From Bacteroidaceae bacterium (GTDB taxonomy: Bacteria; Bacteroidota; Bacteroidia; Bacteroidales; Bacteroidaceae), in the NCBI GenBank assembly GCA_016286165.1, contig JAEESE010000005.1, positions 103,035 through 167,034 on the forward strand: DNA of 64,000 nucleotides, in the 5' to 3' direction. The notes beneath the pieces were generated by a model that saw only the letters and a list, made by a program, of their open reading frames with translations, was not told where the DNA came from and did not search any database. Shown here piece by piece: positions 51,406 to 61,878 of the stretch (its first letter is position 1; the number at the start of each line of letters is the position of its first letter). The position numbers and the translations under genes were made by a program.

Positions 51406-52089
51406 TTATATCTTCTCCACCAGCAAGCTGCCGGCATCAATAACACTTACTATCCGCACCCGTGAGCCGGTGGGCAGGAAGTCGCCGTCGGTGAAAGCAT
51501 TCAGTTCGTGCACCGAACCGTTGATGCTCACTTGCACCTTGCCGGCACCTTCGCGGTTAGCAGGGATGCGCAGGTACACGCTGGCCGTCTGCCCTACACA
51601 TTCGGTGATCCGGAACGCGCCATTGGTTTCCAGGCGCATGATGGCGCGGAACATAAGCACGAACACAGCCACGAAGACCAGACCGCAGAGGAAGGCAACG
51701 AAGATGAGCAGGCCTTTGTTGTGGATGACAGGAGCGAAGCTCACGCCACCCCATCCGAAGCCGAGGAAGAAGTTGATGAAGTTTCTCAGTGTGAACAGCG
51801 AGAAGATGCCGGCCGAACCCAGCGTGCCTTCGTGACCGCTGTGACCGGTGGACAGGTCGGTGTCGGCATCGGCGCCGGTGGTATCGAAGTCCGAATGCAC
51901 GTCGAAGTCCGAATGTACATCGAAATCGGTCCCTACGTCGGCATCCACGTCAGAGTCCATATCGCCGATGCCCAGAAGCATCAGCAGGTTCTGAATGATG
52001 AAGACTATCGTAGCAGCGATAGCGCAAGCCCAGAACACTTGCATCGTGGGGTTGAGCCCCGAGAACCATGTGGAAATTTGAGTTAACAT
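51406..52089 (-). CDS. NfeD-like membrane protein
   Basis: This 227-aa protein has an N-terminal hydrophobic segment, then an Asp/His/Ser-rich linker with DVHSDFDVHSDFD repeats (residues 47-80), two or three membrane helices (TLRNFINFFLGFGWGGVSF, GLLIFVAFLCGLVFVAVFVL) and a C-terminal OB-fold (AFRITECVGQTASVYLRIPA to RVRIVSVIDAGSLLVEKI) as in NfeD/YuaF. NfeD-like proteins accompany flotillins in membrane microdomains, and here the two genes are about 265 bp apart. The acidic repeat linker may bind divalent metals; that is inference. Confidence 0.85.
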   Translation of the reverse strand: MLTQISTWFSGLNPTMQVFWACAIAATIVFIIQNLLMLLGIGDMDSDVDADVGTDFDVHSDFDVHSDFDTTGADADTDLSTGHSGHEGTLGSAGIFSLFTLRNFINFFLGFGWGGVSFAPVIHNKGLLIFVAFLCGLVFVAVFVLMFRAIMRLETNGAFRITECVGQTASVYLRIPANREGAGKVQVSINGSVHELNAFTDGDFLPTGSRVRIVSVIDAGSLLVEKI

Positions 52090-52233
52090 AATTGTATATC
52101 GTTTAGCGTTTAAGATACTCGTTTACCGTTTTTCTTTGCTTTTTATAGTACTTCTTTCGTCGAAGTGACCCTCGTTTGGGTACAAAAATACAAAAAAGTG
52201 ATGAATGACGAATGATTAATGACAATTTATTTG

Positions 52234-52241
52234 TACTTTTG
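52234..52241 (+). promoter_or_regulatory. -7 element of the three-gene surface operon
   Basis: TACTTTTG matches TAnnTTTG, 50 bp upstream of the ATG at 52292. No TTTG at -33 is apparent. Confidence 0.5.
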
Positions 52242-52291
52242 TCGCGATATCTTAGAATAACTGATATTATTATCGAAACGCGACTACATTT

Positions 52292-55200
52292 ATGAAGTCT
52301 TTTTTCAAAATTTTAATTCTGATAGTCTTAGCCTGCACGTCGCATCAGGCTCTTGCCATCGATGGCTTTGTCGGACCGACGTGGCTCGATGACGGCATGG
52401 TGAACGAAGACGGTTTTGGTGGCGGCAACTTCGGCGATGGCTCTGCGAGCAATCCCTGGCAAATCAAGTCTGCCGGCACGCTGGCCTACCTGGCCCGAGC
52501 GGTGATGAACGGCGAAACGTTTGATGGCAAGTATTTCGTGATTGCAGCCGACATTAACCTGAAGACGCAAGGCACAGAGACCGTCTGGGTGCCCATCGGC
52601 CTCGATGAAGAATACCCCTTCAAAGGCACCCTCACCAACGGCACTGACGACGAAGGCAACCCTTACGTCATCTCCGGCATGACCATTCGCGCCACCGGCA
52701 CAGGCACGACGAATAACTTCGGACTGTTCGGTGTGTTGCAAGGCACGGTGGAAGGGCTGGTTATCAAGAATGCGACAATAGACATCCGTACAGACAGCAA
52801 GTTTCATGCTGGTGTGCTCTGCGGGCTGTTCGGCTCGTTCGAAGATGCATCAGGAACGGTGCGTCGCTGCACGGTTGAGGGTTCTACAATCATTGCTACT
52901 TCTTCTGATGCAGAAACTTCTGTAGGCGGACTGATGGGCACGGTGGATTATTTCACCGAACTGACAAGTTCCTTGGCCAAGACGTCCATACGAGCTACTG
53001 GGCCGCTGAGCGCTGGCGGCGTGTTCGGCTATGTGTATGCCGACAATGTGATAAGCGACTGCCATGCCGTGGTGGATATGACTGTGAGGAACACGACAGA
53101 CAGACAGGCTTCGGCAGGCGGTGTCACAGGCTCTTGCTACGGCCTATACAACGCAACGACCGAGCTGCTGGCCTGTACCGCCTCGGGCGATATTGCTGTA
53201 AGCGGCGATGGCTCAAACGTCGTGATGGGCGGCATCACTGCCTACGCCGTAGGTTTGCAGAAACTCAGCTGGTGCACCACGTCGGTGTCGCTCTCTGGCG
53301 GGCATACGATGGGCGGCTTGATTGGATTCTACGAGAATATGACCGACGATTCGAGTAGCGGCATCATGCAGTGTTTCTGCAGTTCGTTTGTCGATGCCAA
53401 GAAAGCCACCTATGCAGGCGGTCTGTTCGGACATCTGAGCTTTCACAAAAGATGGTACTCCAGCAATTATTACGTCCTGTACATGTCCAACAGCTCTACG
53501 TTCACCACCTTTGCCGGCACCATGACCAAGCCCGAATCCTCTGAAAGCAAGTATGGTATAGCCGTCGGCTATGTGGAGAACGACGATGCCCCCGACAATT
53601 TCGGCTACTTCCAATACGACCGGCAGATGTGCAACCTGCAGCTCAACGGCATGGGCTGGAGCAGCGACAAGTGGAGCACCGGCGATTATGGCCTGGCTTA
53701 TACCTTCGACTCGCCCACGCCGAAGGATGGCGTCTATGCCTACTATCAGGACGCATGGATGGGCCAAATATATCAGAATCTGAACAACCGCGAGCCTTTC
53801 TACACAGCCAACATGAAAGTGGCCTGTGCGCCGTTCATCATCACCAACGACTACCAGACCTATTTCAACGCCTTCGACGTAACTATAGATTTCCTCGTGG
53901 ATAAGTTTGTGAACAAGACCACGGGCGAAGAACTGGCTACCTTCCAACTGATGACCCCGGCGCCAACATGCTTGAAAGTGAATGGCAACCAGGTGAAGCT
54001 GCTCGACCCCGGCGAGGCGGTGGTCATCGTCAACTGCCGCGGCGTGCAGCGCAAGGTGCACCTCGACATCACCTACGGCACACCTTACGGTGGCTTCCAG
54101 CGCTTCACCTCATTCCCCGGAAAGGGCACCGCCAAAGAGCCCTACGTCATTCACACGGCAGAAGAGCTTGCCTACGTGGCCTATAGTAGCACATTCAACA
54201 AGGAGGGCGCCCATTTCATCCTTGCCAACGACCTTTTTATTAATACGCACCTGCTTAACGACGACGAACAGCCGCGCGAGGATGCCCGCGAATGGGTGCA
54301 TTACGATTGGAGAGCCATTCTGCACGGCAACGGGAAGACTATCTATGGACTGAAGTCGGTGTCGGAAGAGGGCGCTGCCCGAGGGCTGTTCCTCCACGTA
54401 AGCGGCACCATCGAAGACCTGGCCGTTGTGGATGCCTACGTCAAGTCGGCCGGCACAGGATGGGGTATCAGCGCGGGAATCATCTGCGGCGAACTGCTGA
54501 AGCATGGCTCCATCTCGCGATGCGTGACAAACGGCATAGTGTTTAGCAATGGCTATGCCGGCGGCATCTGCGGCCGTGCCGATCCCGACAGCACAAGCAT
54601 TGCCGACTGCTTTGCAGCCGTGCACATCGGCTGGCCAGGCGACCCGGAAAACTACATTGGCGCCGGCATCGTAGGCGCTACGCCCGAAACGATTGTACGC
54701 TGCGTCAGCACCTGCAAGATCGAGGACTACAACCAGACCTACGGCATCACGCACGACTGGGATATCTCCTACTGCTGGTTCGACAGGCAAATGATGTCCG
54801 CCTATGACACCTCTGCAGGATCCAAGAATACCAAGGAAATGACAGGCGGCAATATCTTGGCCGACAATCAGGCGTGGCACACTGAGGAGAACCGCTACCC
54901 AATGCTGCGGCAGTTCGTCGGCACGACCTACGGCGACCTGCTCTCCGTGCCAGTCTTCTTTGCCGACGGCGACCGCGCGGGCCGTGTCACCCAGATCTTC
55001 GACCTCCCCACGGAAAATGTGGTGTGGAGCGCCAGGAACGGAGACACCTACATCGACGTAATCAACGAATGCGGGGCCGGCGCACCTAACGGACGTACCA
55101 TTGACAACACCGAACATCTTGTTGCACAGACGGCCAGCCAGCAGAGCCAGTGTACAAGGGCTAAGCACATCATAGCCGTCGACGTGCAGGCCGACAAGGC

Positions 55201-56626
55201 CGGAATCCAGTTCAAGGACAACAATACCAAGGCCGCATGTCTCGCTGCGTTCGACGACAACAGCGATGGCCTCATCACCCTCCGCGAAGCGTTCACGGCC
55301 GATGCTGCCAAGTTCGGCACCTTCAACCGTAACGAAAATGCATCAGCCGCCCAGAGTTTCACGGAGATGCGCTACTTTGCCGGCATCACCCAGCTGAATG
55401 AAGGAATGCTCTCCGGCCTTGGCGCTCTCAGCGAGTTGGAGTTGCCCAATGTGCTGACCACCATCGGGACCAACGCCTTCAGGGGATGTGCCAGTCTGAC
55501 AGAAGTGACGCTGCCATACACCTTCGCCACAGCCAACGGCGAGTCCTTCTACAACTCTGCCATCAGAGACATTCGTGTAAACAACAGCAACCCACGACTC
55601 CTTAGCATCGACGGCGCACTCTATCAAACCGACGACATCGATGACACGAAGGTCATGCTGATGGCTTATCCTCCCGGACGCGGCGAGGAGAGCGCCACGC
55701 TGAGCGCACCGTTATCGGTGATTGGTTCAAAGGCTTTCTTCCGCGTGCCCGCTCTCAACAATATCTATATCGACAACTGCCTGCCAGAGGGCAATATGGC
55801 AGTGCTTAGCGAGCCCGAGAATCCAGAATGGTACAGTTCTGATGCCATCATCCATGAAGACGATGACGACGACGCCGAGGAGCCGCAGATGCACATCTAC
55901 GTGAACGATGGCTCGTTCAAATCCAAACTGTTTGGAGACTATAGCAGTGATAATGACTGGGAACTCTATGCTGACAACGACCGACTGGACATCTACTATC
56001 CCCTCAATGTCACTTCCGCACTGTGGGCAACGCTCTACATCGACTTTGACACAGAACTGCCTGAAGGGCTGACGGCATATATAGCATCAGAGCCGGATCT
56101 GGAAAACAACATCGTTGAACTGAACAGCATAGGCCGAAAGGTGCCTCGCTCTACACCTGTAGCCATCAAGGCCGAGGAGCCCGGCATCTATCTGCTCTAC
56201 AAGTACCCGACGACACTGCCGAGTATAGAGATGTACAACAACCGGTTCATAGGCAGCTTCATAGGGCAAGATGATCAGTTTGGCGTGCCCGTGAATCAAG
56301 AAACGGCCGTCGAGGGCAGCATGCTCACCCTGGGCCGCAACCGCAATGGCCAGGTGGGCTTCTACAAATACAATGGCGAGGAGATACCGCCTTATCGCGC
56401 CTACCTGACTCGTAACAACATCATCGAAGGTCCGACATCGCTGATGGTGAAGATAGGACGTGACCTCACCACCGATATTGCCGAGGTCATCGGCACTCGA
56501 CAGCAACAGCTGCCGACCGTCTATACTATCGACGGACGTCGCCTCTCTGTGTCCTCTGTCAACTCTGTGCCCTCACTCCCCAAAGGAGTCTACATCGTCA
56601 ACGGAAAGAAAGTGGCAATAAAGTAA
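52292..56626 (+). CDS. Large surface protein with GLUG-like repeats, LRR and type-IX-like tail (1444 aa)
   Basis: The signal peptide ends HQALA. Residues about 40-420 and 610-830 contain GLUG-like repeats (AGGVFGYVYADNVISDCHA, MGGITAYAVGLQKLSWCT, AGGLFGHLS, GGICGRADPDSTSIADCFA), a beta-helix motif of surface adhesins. Around residue 985 there is a single calcium-binding loop, DDNSDGLITLREAF. A BspA-like LRR follows (TIGTNAFRGCASLTEVTLP, near 1060). The end, YTIDGRRLSVSS, then GVYIVNGKKVAIK, is a type-IX-like tail. No enzymatic motif was seen. It is the first gene of an apparent three-gene operon, 15 bp before a small ORF. Confidence 0.82.
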   Translation: MKSFFKILILIVLACTSHQALAIDGFVGPTWLDDGMVNEDGFGGGNFGDGSASNPWQIKSAGTLAYLARAVMNGETFDGKYFVIAADINLKTQGTETVWVPIGLDEEYPFKGTLTNGTDDEGNPYVISGMTIRATGTGTTNNFGLFGVLQGTVEGLVIKNATIDIRTDSKFHAGVLCGLFGSFEDASGTVRRCTVEGSTIIATSSDAETSVGGLMGTVDYFTELTSSLAKTSIRATGPLSAGGVFGYVYADNVISDCHAVVDMTVRNTTDRQASAGGVTGSCYGLYNATTELLACTASGDIAVSGDGSNVVMGGITAYAVGLQKLSWCTTSVSLSGGHTMGGLIGFYENMTDDSSSGIMQCFCSSFVDAKKATYAGGLFGHLSFHKRWYSSNYYVLYMSNSSTFTTFAGTMTKPESSESKYGIAVGYVENDDAPDNFGYFQYDRQMCNLQLNGMGWSSDKWSTGDYGLAYTFDSPTPKDGVYAYYQDAWMGQIYQNLNNREPFYTANMKVACAPFIITNDYQTYFNAFDVTIDFLVDKFVNKTTGEELATFQLMTPAPTCLKVNGNQVKLLDPGEAVVIVNCRGVQRKVHLDITYGTPYGGFQRFTSFPGKGTAKEPYVIHTAEELAYVAYSSTFNKEGAHFILANDLFINTHLLNDDEQPREDAREWVHYDWRAILHGNGKTIYGLKSVSEEGAARGLFLHVSGTIEDLAVVDAYVKSAGTGWGISAGIICGELLKHGSISRCVTNGIVFSNGYAGGICGRADPDSTSIADCFAAVHIGWPGDPENYIGAGIVGATPETIVRCVSTCKIEDYNQTYGITHDWDISYCWFDRQMMSAYDTSAGSKNTKEMTGGNILADNQAWHTEENRYPMLRQFVGTTYGDLLSVPVFFADGDRAGRVTQIFDLPTENVVWSARNGDTYIDVINECGAGAPNGRTIDNTEHLVAQTASQQSQCTRAKHIIAVDVQADKAGIQFKDNNTKAACLAAFDDNSDGLITLREAFTADAAKFGTFNRNENASAAQSFTEMRYFAGITQLNEGMLSGLGALSELELPNVLTTIGTNAFRGCASLTEVTLPYTFATANGESFYNSAIRDIRVNNSNPRLLSIDGALYQTDDIDDTKVMLMAYPPGRGEESATLSAPLSVIGSKAFFRVPALNNIYIDNCLPEGNMAVLSEPENPEWYSSDAIIHEDDDDDAEEPQMHIYVNDGSFKSKLFGDYSSDNDWELYADNDRLDIYYPLNVTSALWATLYIDFDTELPEGLTAYIASEPDLENNIVELNSIGRKVPRSTPVAIKAEEPGIYLLYKYPTTLPSIEMYNNRFIGSFIGQDDQFGVPVNQETAVEGSMLTLGRNRNGQVGFYKYNGEEIPPYRAYLTRNNIIEGPTSLMVKIGRDLTTDIAEVIGTRQQQLPTVYTIDGRRLSVSSVNSVPSLPKGVYIVNGKKVAIK

Positions 56627-56641
56627 TTACGCCCTCGAGAC

Positions 56642-56824
56642 ATGAACAAGAAAGAATACATAATCCCGACTAATCATTGCACGAATATTCTGCCGTCGGG
56701 GCCGCTCTCATCATCAACGGAGGAGTTGCCTTTCGACCCTAACGATGAAACGTATGAGTCGTTGACGAAAGGGCAAGGACGATACGTTTGGGATGAAGAT
56801 TGGAGTGAGACCGATACACATTAA
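56642..56824 (+). CDS. Small hypothetical protein (60 aa)
   Basis: The sequence runs MNKKEYIIPTNHCTNILPSG, then PLSSSTEELPFDPNDETYES, and ends SETDTH; Asp/Glu-rich, with no signal peptide. The opening KKEYIIP resembles many short Prevotella proteins encoded next to large surface proteins, but no family function is known to me. The stop codon shares a base with the next ATG (TAATG, 56822-56826), so translation is probably coupled. The gene lies between two giant secreted proteins. Confidence 0.6.
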   Translation: MNKKEYIIPTNHCTNILPSGPLSSSTEELPFDPNDETYESLTKGQGRYVWDEDWSETDTH

Positions 56825-59800
56825 TGAGCAACAAAACGTCAGGCATAATGAGAAAGACTTTTCTATTAACAATCATGCTGACAGTGGCAACGCTGCTGCC
56901 GGCACAGGATTTCAAACTATATTTTGCCAACAACGTCACCGACGTTATGAATCTTGGCTCTATAGAGGAGATTGAATCGGGCCTCAACTGGCGCGAGGTA
57001 AAGAACAAGGAGCTGGCAGGCAACGTAGTGGAAGTAGACCAGGTCAAGCAGATGTTTGCGTCGGAAGATGTGAAATACAGAGCCCAGCAACGCCAGTTCT
57101 GGCGCATGCGCGACCACTGTCTGCTCTGTTTCCGCATTGACGATGGCACTAACGGCGCCCGCAGCTATCAAGTAGAAGTGGAGGACACTATCGGGCGCCC
57201 CAAGTCGATAACGGTGAGCCGCTATTTCTATCTCAACGTGATGCGTCAGGACAACCCCATCAGCATCCGCGTATGGAAGACAGGCGACGAACAGAACGCC
57301 ATTGCTTTCAGATACTATGTTGCCGACTGGGACGATCGCAACCTATACACATTCCAGTTGGATTCGAAACGGCAGGTAGAGAAAGAGAGCTACGGCCTTC
57401 AGTACCGCATAGGATATACCGACTCAAAGGGCGAATACCACGTAGACAGCCATCAACTCGCCCTGCGGGATTCTGCTTTCCAAAGCTTCTACGTCCCCGA
57501 AGACCACAACCTTGTGGACGTGATGCTGATGAGCGGAAAACACAAGCTGCGCCTTGACAAAACACGTCTGCACACCGGCGTGACACTTGACCCCAACTTC
57601 GAGCGTACGGTGCTCTCTACACGGTTCGTCCTCGATAAGCACGAGAACCGTGAGCTCGTCAATTTCAACTGGATTGGCTCTGGATTGTATGAGCGCTACG
57701 ACACGCTCTATCTCGGATTGTTCAATGAGACGGGCGGAGTCATAAGCCGAGCCACGCTGAACGTGGACCCCGTGGATGAATATGGCAACAGCACAGGCGT
57801 CAAGGAGGTGAAATATCTCGGCTACGACCGCAAGAAGAAAGTGCATCAGATCTTGACTTTCGGCAATCCCGCCTATATCGAGATTCTTGCCAATGGCTAC
57901 TACCCTGTCGTATACCGTTATGCCGGAGCAGCCGACAGCGAGGGCGTGGTAGACCTTGAGCGTTGCTCTGACAATGTCACGCTGTTTACTGACACGAAAG
58001 AGGACGGCAAGATAGGCGTGAGCAGCCAACACCTGTTCTCGCTCAACGACACAAAGACGGTTGAGGTACATGGCGGCAGGGACTATAGCGTCTGCGACAT
58101 ACTGGACTACGACCTCTCGGCCAATGTGCAGGCCGACACCATAACTTATTTGGAGGATGCCGGCAACACGTGGCCTAAGCTGCTGACCAACGGCGCCGCC
58201 GTGCAGCGCCTTAGCTATCTTGAACTTGCCTATTCAAGTGTCAACGATGAGGACACATACGATGTCAGGCTGATAGGAAAGAACGTTTACTCTAAGGAGG
58301 AATATGAGGCTAAGTACCCGGAGATTACAAGTATCTATGCGAAGAATCACCCGGGCTTCACGCGCGACTACTACTATGCCAAGTTCAACTTGGTGGGTAT
58401 GATTCCTCTCAACACCTTGTGTGAACTGCGCTTGGAGAGCAACGGCAACACATACGAAAAGTTCCCTTACCTGCGCAATCTGAGTATCGACCGTTCGGCG
58501 GTGAAGAAGGCCGGTGAGGACTTCACGAAGAATGAGATGTTGAATAGTACCGACGAGGAGAAGGTGGTGGATGCGTACGGCGAGCAGGGGTGCACGTTCA
58601 ACTTCCCGGTGACGTTCAAGCTGAACCTGGGTCCTTACTTCAAGATAAAGAACTCGGTGGTGTTTGACATGAAGAAGCAGAAGCTCACATCGACAACTAC
58701 GCTTACGTACCGGCGTCAGGATTCGGATGAAGAGGGGGCTGCTATCACTGAGATGCGCCATGAGGCTCAGGATTTCATCGACGACAGTCCCTATTCGGGT
58801 CACAACTGGTATAAGCTCTCGAGCGACAATGTAAAGTATAATAATGTAGGCGATGTGCGAAAGTTCGACAATTGGTTCGCGCAGGAGATGGATGATATAT
58901 GCAGTATCGATTACAACAATATCGGAATGGGGCCCTTCGGCAGTGGCAGGTTGAAGTTCAGCATCGACCTGGGTAAACTGTTTTTGTCGGAAAAGCCCTC
59001 CGAGGCACTGATGCTTGAAGAGCTGTCGGGAACGATAGGCTACGGTCTGTGCCTGGCTTCGCCGAGCCTGCTCGACAAGTATTGGAGCAGCGGACCTGTG
59101 GCAGAACTCCTCAAGAAAATTCCTATGTTCGGCATCGGGGGCGTGTTTGAGGCTAACGTGCAGGCCGACCTGGGCGTGAAGACCTTCAACACCGACTATG
59201 TGTCGTCATGGGACAACTTCGGATTCTTCTTCTCACTCTCCGGCAAGGTACGGGCAGGCTTGTGGGCGGAACTCTGTTTCCCGTCCAACCCCATATTCTC
59301 TGCTAACCTGGGCGTACGCGGAGGCGGAAAGTTAGGCATCATGGCAGGTTATGCTACGCCCTTCCAGAGCGGACGTTCGTGCGTAGGGCTATATACGATG
59401 GCGGGGTTGGGCCTGGAAGCCTATGCCAGCTTTCGCACCTTCGGTTTCCAGTGGGCCGGACGCGCAGGTGTGTATCTTGGTGCCCGACTTTTTGTGCCAG
59501 ACAATGGTCACAATCCTTTCCACGAGAAATTCCCCTATTGGCTTACGGACAAGAGCAACGTAAAGACCGTCGGCGACAGCTATCGAAAGTTGCCGGCGCT
59601 GAACGCTGACGACTACGGGCAGACGCTGGTGGCCGACGTGGCGAGCGATGCCAATCCGCATTTCTTAGACAACGACCACGTGGTGTACAACGACCTGGCC
59701 AATCCGACCGACTATAACGACGATCGTGTAATGGTGATGGACCTGAGTTCAAACACCGCCACGGCAGTGTCTGACAAGGGCCTTAACGCCACACGCCACA

Positions 59801-61842
59801 TGCGTTCGAAGCGAGGGGAAAATGAAGTGGTGGTGTACGAGCAACTTGGACGACGTATCAATCCCGATGAACTGGACCCCGAATCGGCGCTCAGCAAGAC
59901 CAACGAGCTGGCAGCACGGACTCAAATTATGGCCATGATGCGCAAACAAGGTGGGGCATGGAAGAGTTATACCATAGCTCCCGACGACGGGCACGTTGAC
60001 ACCAAACCCGTGGTGACCATCCAGGACGATGGCAAGGCGGCCTGCATCTGGCAGCACGGCAATATTGTGGCTCAAACCGATGCAGACGACACCGATGTCG
60101 ATTCCGTATATAGCAGTGCACTCGTAGGGCAGCTGGTGCTTTCCATCTTTGACGGTAAGGATTGGTCAGATCCCATTGCCCTGCACGACCTCGACAAAGA
60201 CCTCGTGGCTTCCGAGTACGACTTGATGATGCGCAACGACACGGTGCTTGTGGGCACTAACCTGGACAGCTATCCTCTTGATTCGGTGCACCACACTCGC
60301 CGTTTTGTCTATTCCTCGGTGGACGTGGCCAAGAGGAAACTCTTCCAAAAGAACGAGACGCTGAAACCCACGCACTTCTTTATGAACCGCGTTGGTCAGC
60401 ATTCGGTGATCGCGCTGCTGTATGAGAAGAACGATTCCACACGCGACGTCTATGTAAAGACCCTCTCGATGAACGGCTATGCCGACGGACTGATGGGCAA
60501 TGACATCGGAGCTAACTACAGTTCACCGAACCGCGTGAAGATTATCTGCGACCGCGCAGCAAGCAACCAGTCGGACTTCGCCATACTCTGGACCGAGGTG
60601 AGCAACAATGCTCACAACGAGAACGGCACTGAGGCGTACACCGAGCAGCCACGCAACCTGCTGAATGCTTCACGCATCAGTCTGCAGCCGTCGCCTTTCA
60701 TAACGGCACCTCTCACCCTCGGTGCCGAGCGCGACGAGCTGATGATGCTGGACTTCGATGGTGTGTTGGACGACTCGCATGTCAGGGTGGTCTATACGCT
60801 GGCCGACCTCGAGTCGGGCGCGGCCGCCATCATGACTAATGAGCGCTACTTTACCAACAGCTTCGATTACGACATCGGCTATGCTAGCTTGGCGCTCCTG
60901 GGTAGTACGACCCTGCCCGTAGCCGTACAGGTGAGCAACACCGGCACCTCCAGCATACGCACCGTCACAGCCACCATCAACGGCTTGGAATTCCAGATTC
61001 CCGATTCCTACGTCGCACCTATGCAGACACGTACCTTCGTCGTGCAATATCCTCTCGACGACTCTTTCGATGGATATATTACCCATTCGGTGTCGGTTGA
61101 GTACAACAACGCTTTCCGCGCCAAGAGCCATCCAAAACGCAAGGCCCAGAGTTTCCTGCGGCAAACTAAGGCGCATGAGCAGGCAGACCATGTAGACATG
61201 GAAAACATCGAATTGAAACTCGTGCGACATGGCGTGAAGGATGAAACTAACTACTATGTTGTCGAGGTCATCGACCATTCGCTCTACGGTCTGAAGTCAA
61301 ACAACAAGATCAATGTAGGCCTCTATCCGCACCCCTCCGTCATCGTGCCTCTCGCTGATGAGGCTGTAGTCACTCTTACTGCTGCCGATTTCGAGAACTA
61401 CGGCGGCGTGCGCAAGGCTTACGCTACGGTGCAGATCTCGGGTATCAAGATGCAGACCGACGCGTACCTGACCACACATCTGTTCGATGATGCTTCTGGT
61501 GGAGACTCTCCCACCGATGCCGATATTGCCCGCGCACATGTCGCAAACTACCTTGGTAGCGAAAATGCCTATCACGTCGCGCTGCTGCCGCACGAGAATC
61601 CGACAGCCATCCGCGCCATGCGCGAAGATCGTGCCAAGGACATACATATCAAGTTGCAGCCTGTTGAGGGCGGCGTTAACGTCAGAGGGCTCGAGAAAGG
61701 CGACCATCTCCGTGTGTTCAACTCGGCTGGCATGCTTGTCTTCAGCAAGAAATATGATGGCCCCGAGCGGTTTGTACCGTTGAAACAACATGATGTCTAC
61801 ATCATCAGCACCGGACGTGAGGTGGTAAAATACAGTTACTAA
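56824..61842 (+). CDS. Giant secreted protein of unknown family (1672 aa)
   Basis: The signal peptide is MRKTFLLTIMLTVATLLPAQ if translation begins at the internal ATG at 56848; the ATG at 56824 gives eight extra residues and is coupled to the preceding ORF. Residues about 700-900 are Gly/aromatic-rich beta-strands (AGLGLEAYASFRTFGFQWAG). Residues about 900-1270 contain propeller-like repeats (VTIQDDGKAACIWQHG, QSDFAILWTEVSN). The C-terminus HLRVFNSAGMLVFSKKYDG, followed by VYIISTGREVVKYSY, is a type-IX-like tail. I do not recognise the family. No catalytic motif was found. Its partners in the operon are the 1444-aa protein and the 60-aa protein. Confidence 0.7.
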   Translation: MSNKTSGIMRKTFLLTIMLTVATLLPAQDFKLYFANNVTDVMNLGSIEEIESGLNWREVKNKELAGNVVEVDQVKQMFASEDVKYRAQQRQFWRMRDHCLLCFRIDDGTNGARSYQVEVEDTIGRPKSITVSRYFYLNVMRQDNPISIRVWKTGDEQNAIAFRYYVADWDDRNLYTFQLDSKRQVEKESYGLQYRIGYTDSKGEYHVDSHQLALRDSAFQSFYVPEDHNLVDVMLMSGKHKLRLDKTRLHTGVTLDPNFERTVLSTRFVLDKHENRELVNFNWIGSGLYERYDTLYLGLFNETGGVISRATLNVDPVDEYGNSTGVKEVKYLGYDRKKKVHQILTFGNPAYIEILANGYYPVVYRYAGAADSEGVVDLERCSDNVTLFTDTKEDGKIGVSSQHLFSLNDTKTVEVHGGRDYSVCDILDYDLSANVQADTITYLEDAGNTWPKLLTNGAAVQRLSYLELAYSSVNDEDTYDVRLIGKNVYSKEEYEAKYPEITSIYAKNHPGFTRDYYYAKFNLVGMIPLNTLCELRLESNGNTYEKFPYLRNLSIDRSAVKKAGEDFTKNEMLNSTDEEKVVDAYGEQGCTFNFPVTFKLNLGPYFKIKNSVVFDMKKQKLTSTTTLTYRRQDSDEEGAAITEMRHEAQDFIDDSPYSGHNWYKLSSDNVKYNNVGDVRKFDNWFAQEMDDICSIDYNNIGMGPFGSGRLKFSIDLGKLFLSEKPSEALMLEELSGTIGYGLCLASPSLLDKYWSSGPVAELLKKIPMFGIGGVFEANVQADLGVKTFNTDYVSSWDNFGFFFSLSGKVRAGLWAELCFPSNPIFSANLGVRGGGKLGIMAGYATPFQSGRSCVGLYTMAGLGLEAYASFRTFGFQWAGRAGVYLGARLFVPDNGHNPFHEKFPYWLTDKSNVKTVGDSYRKLPALNADDYGQTLVADVASDANPHFLDNDHVVYNDLANPTDYNDDRVMVMDLSSNTATAVSDKGLNATRHMRSKRGENEVVVYEQLGRRINPDELDPESALSKTNELAARTQIMAMMRKQGGAWKSYTIAPDDGHVDTKPVVTIQDDGKAACIWQHGNIVAQTDADDTDVDSVYSSALVGQLVLSIFDGKDWSDPIALHDLDKDLVASEYDLMMRNDTVLVGTNLDSYPLDSVHHTRRFVYSSVDVAKRKLFQKNETLKPTHFFMNRVGQHSVIALLYEKNDSTRDVYVKTLSMNGYADGLMGNDIGANYSSPNRVKIICDRAASNQSDFAILWTEVSNNAHNENGTEAYTEQPRNLLNASRISLQPSPFITAPLTLGAERDELMMLDFDGVLDDSHVRVVYTLADLESGAAAIMTNERYFTNSFDYDIGYASLALLGSTTLPVAVQVSNTGTSSIRTVTATINGLEFQIPDSYVAPMQTRTFVVQYPLDDSFDGYITHSVSVEYNNAFRAKSHPKRKAQSFLRQTKAHEQADHVDMENIELKLVRHGVKDETNYYVVEVIDHSLYGLKSNNKINVGLYPHPSVIVPLADEAVVTLTAADFENYGGVRKAYATVQISGIKMQTDAYLTTHLFDDASGGDSPTDADIARAHVANYLGSENAYHVALLPHENPTAIRAMREDRAKDIHIKLQPVEGGVNVRGLEKGDHLRVFNSAGMLVFSKKYDGPERFVPLKQHDVYIISTGREVVKYSY

Positions 61843-61878
61843 CCCTTTAACTTCTACAGAAACACATTCCTAAGCAAA

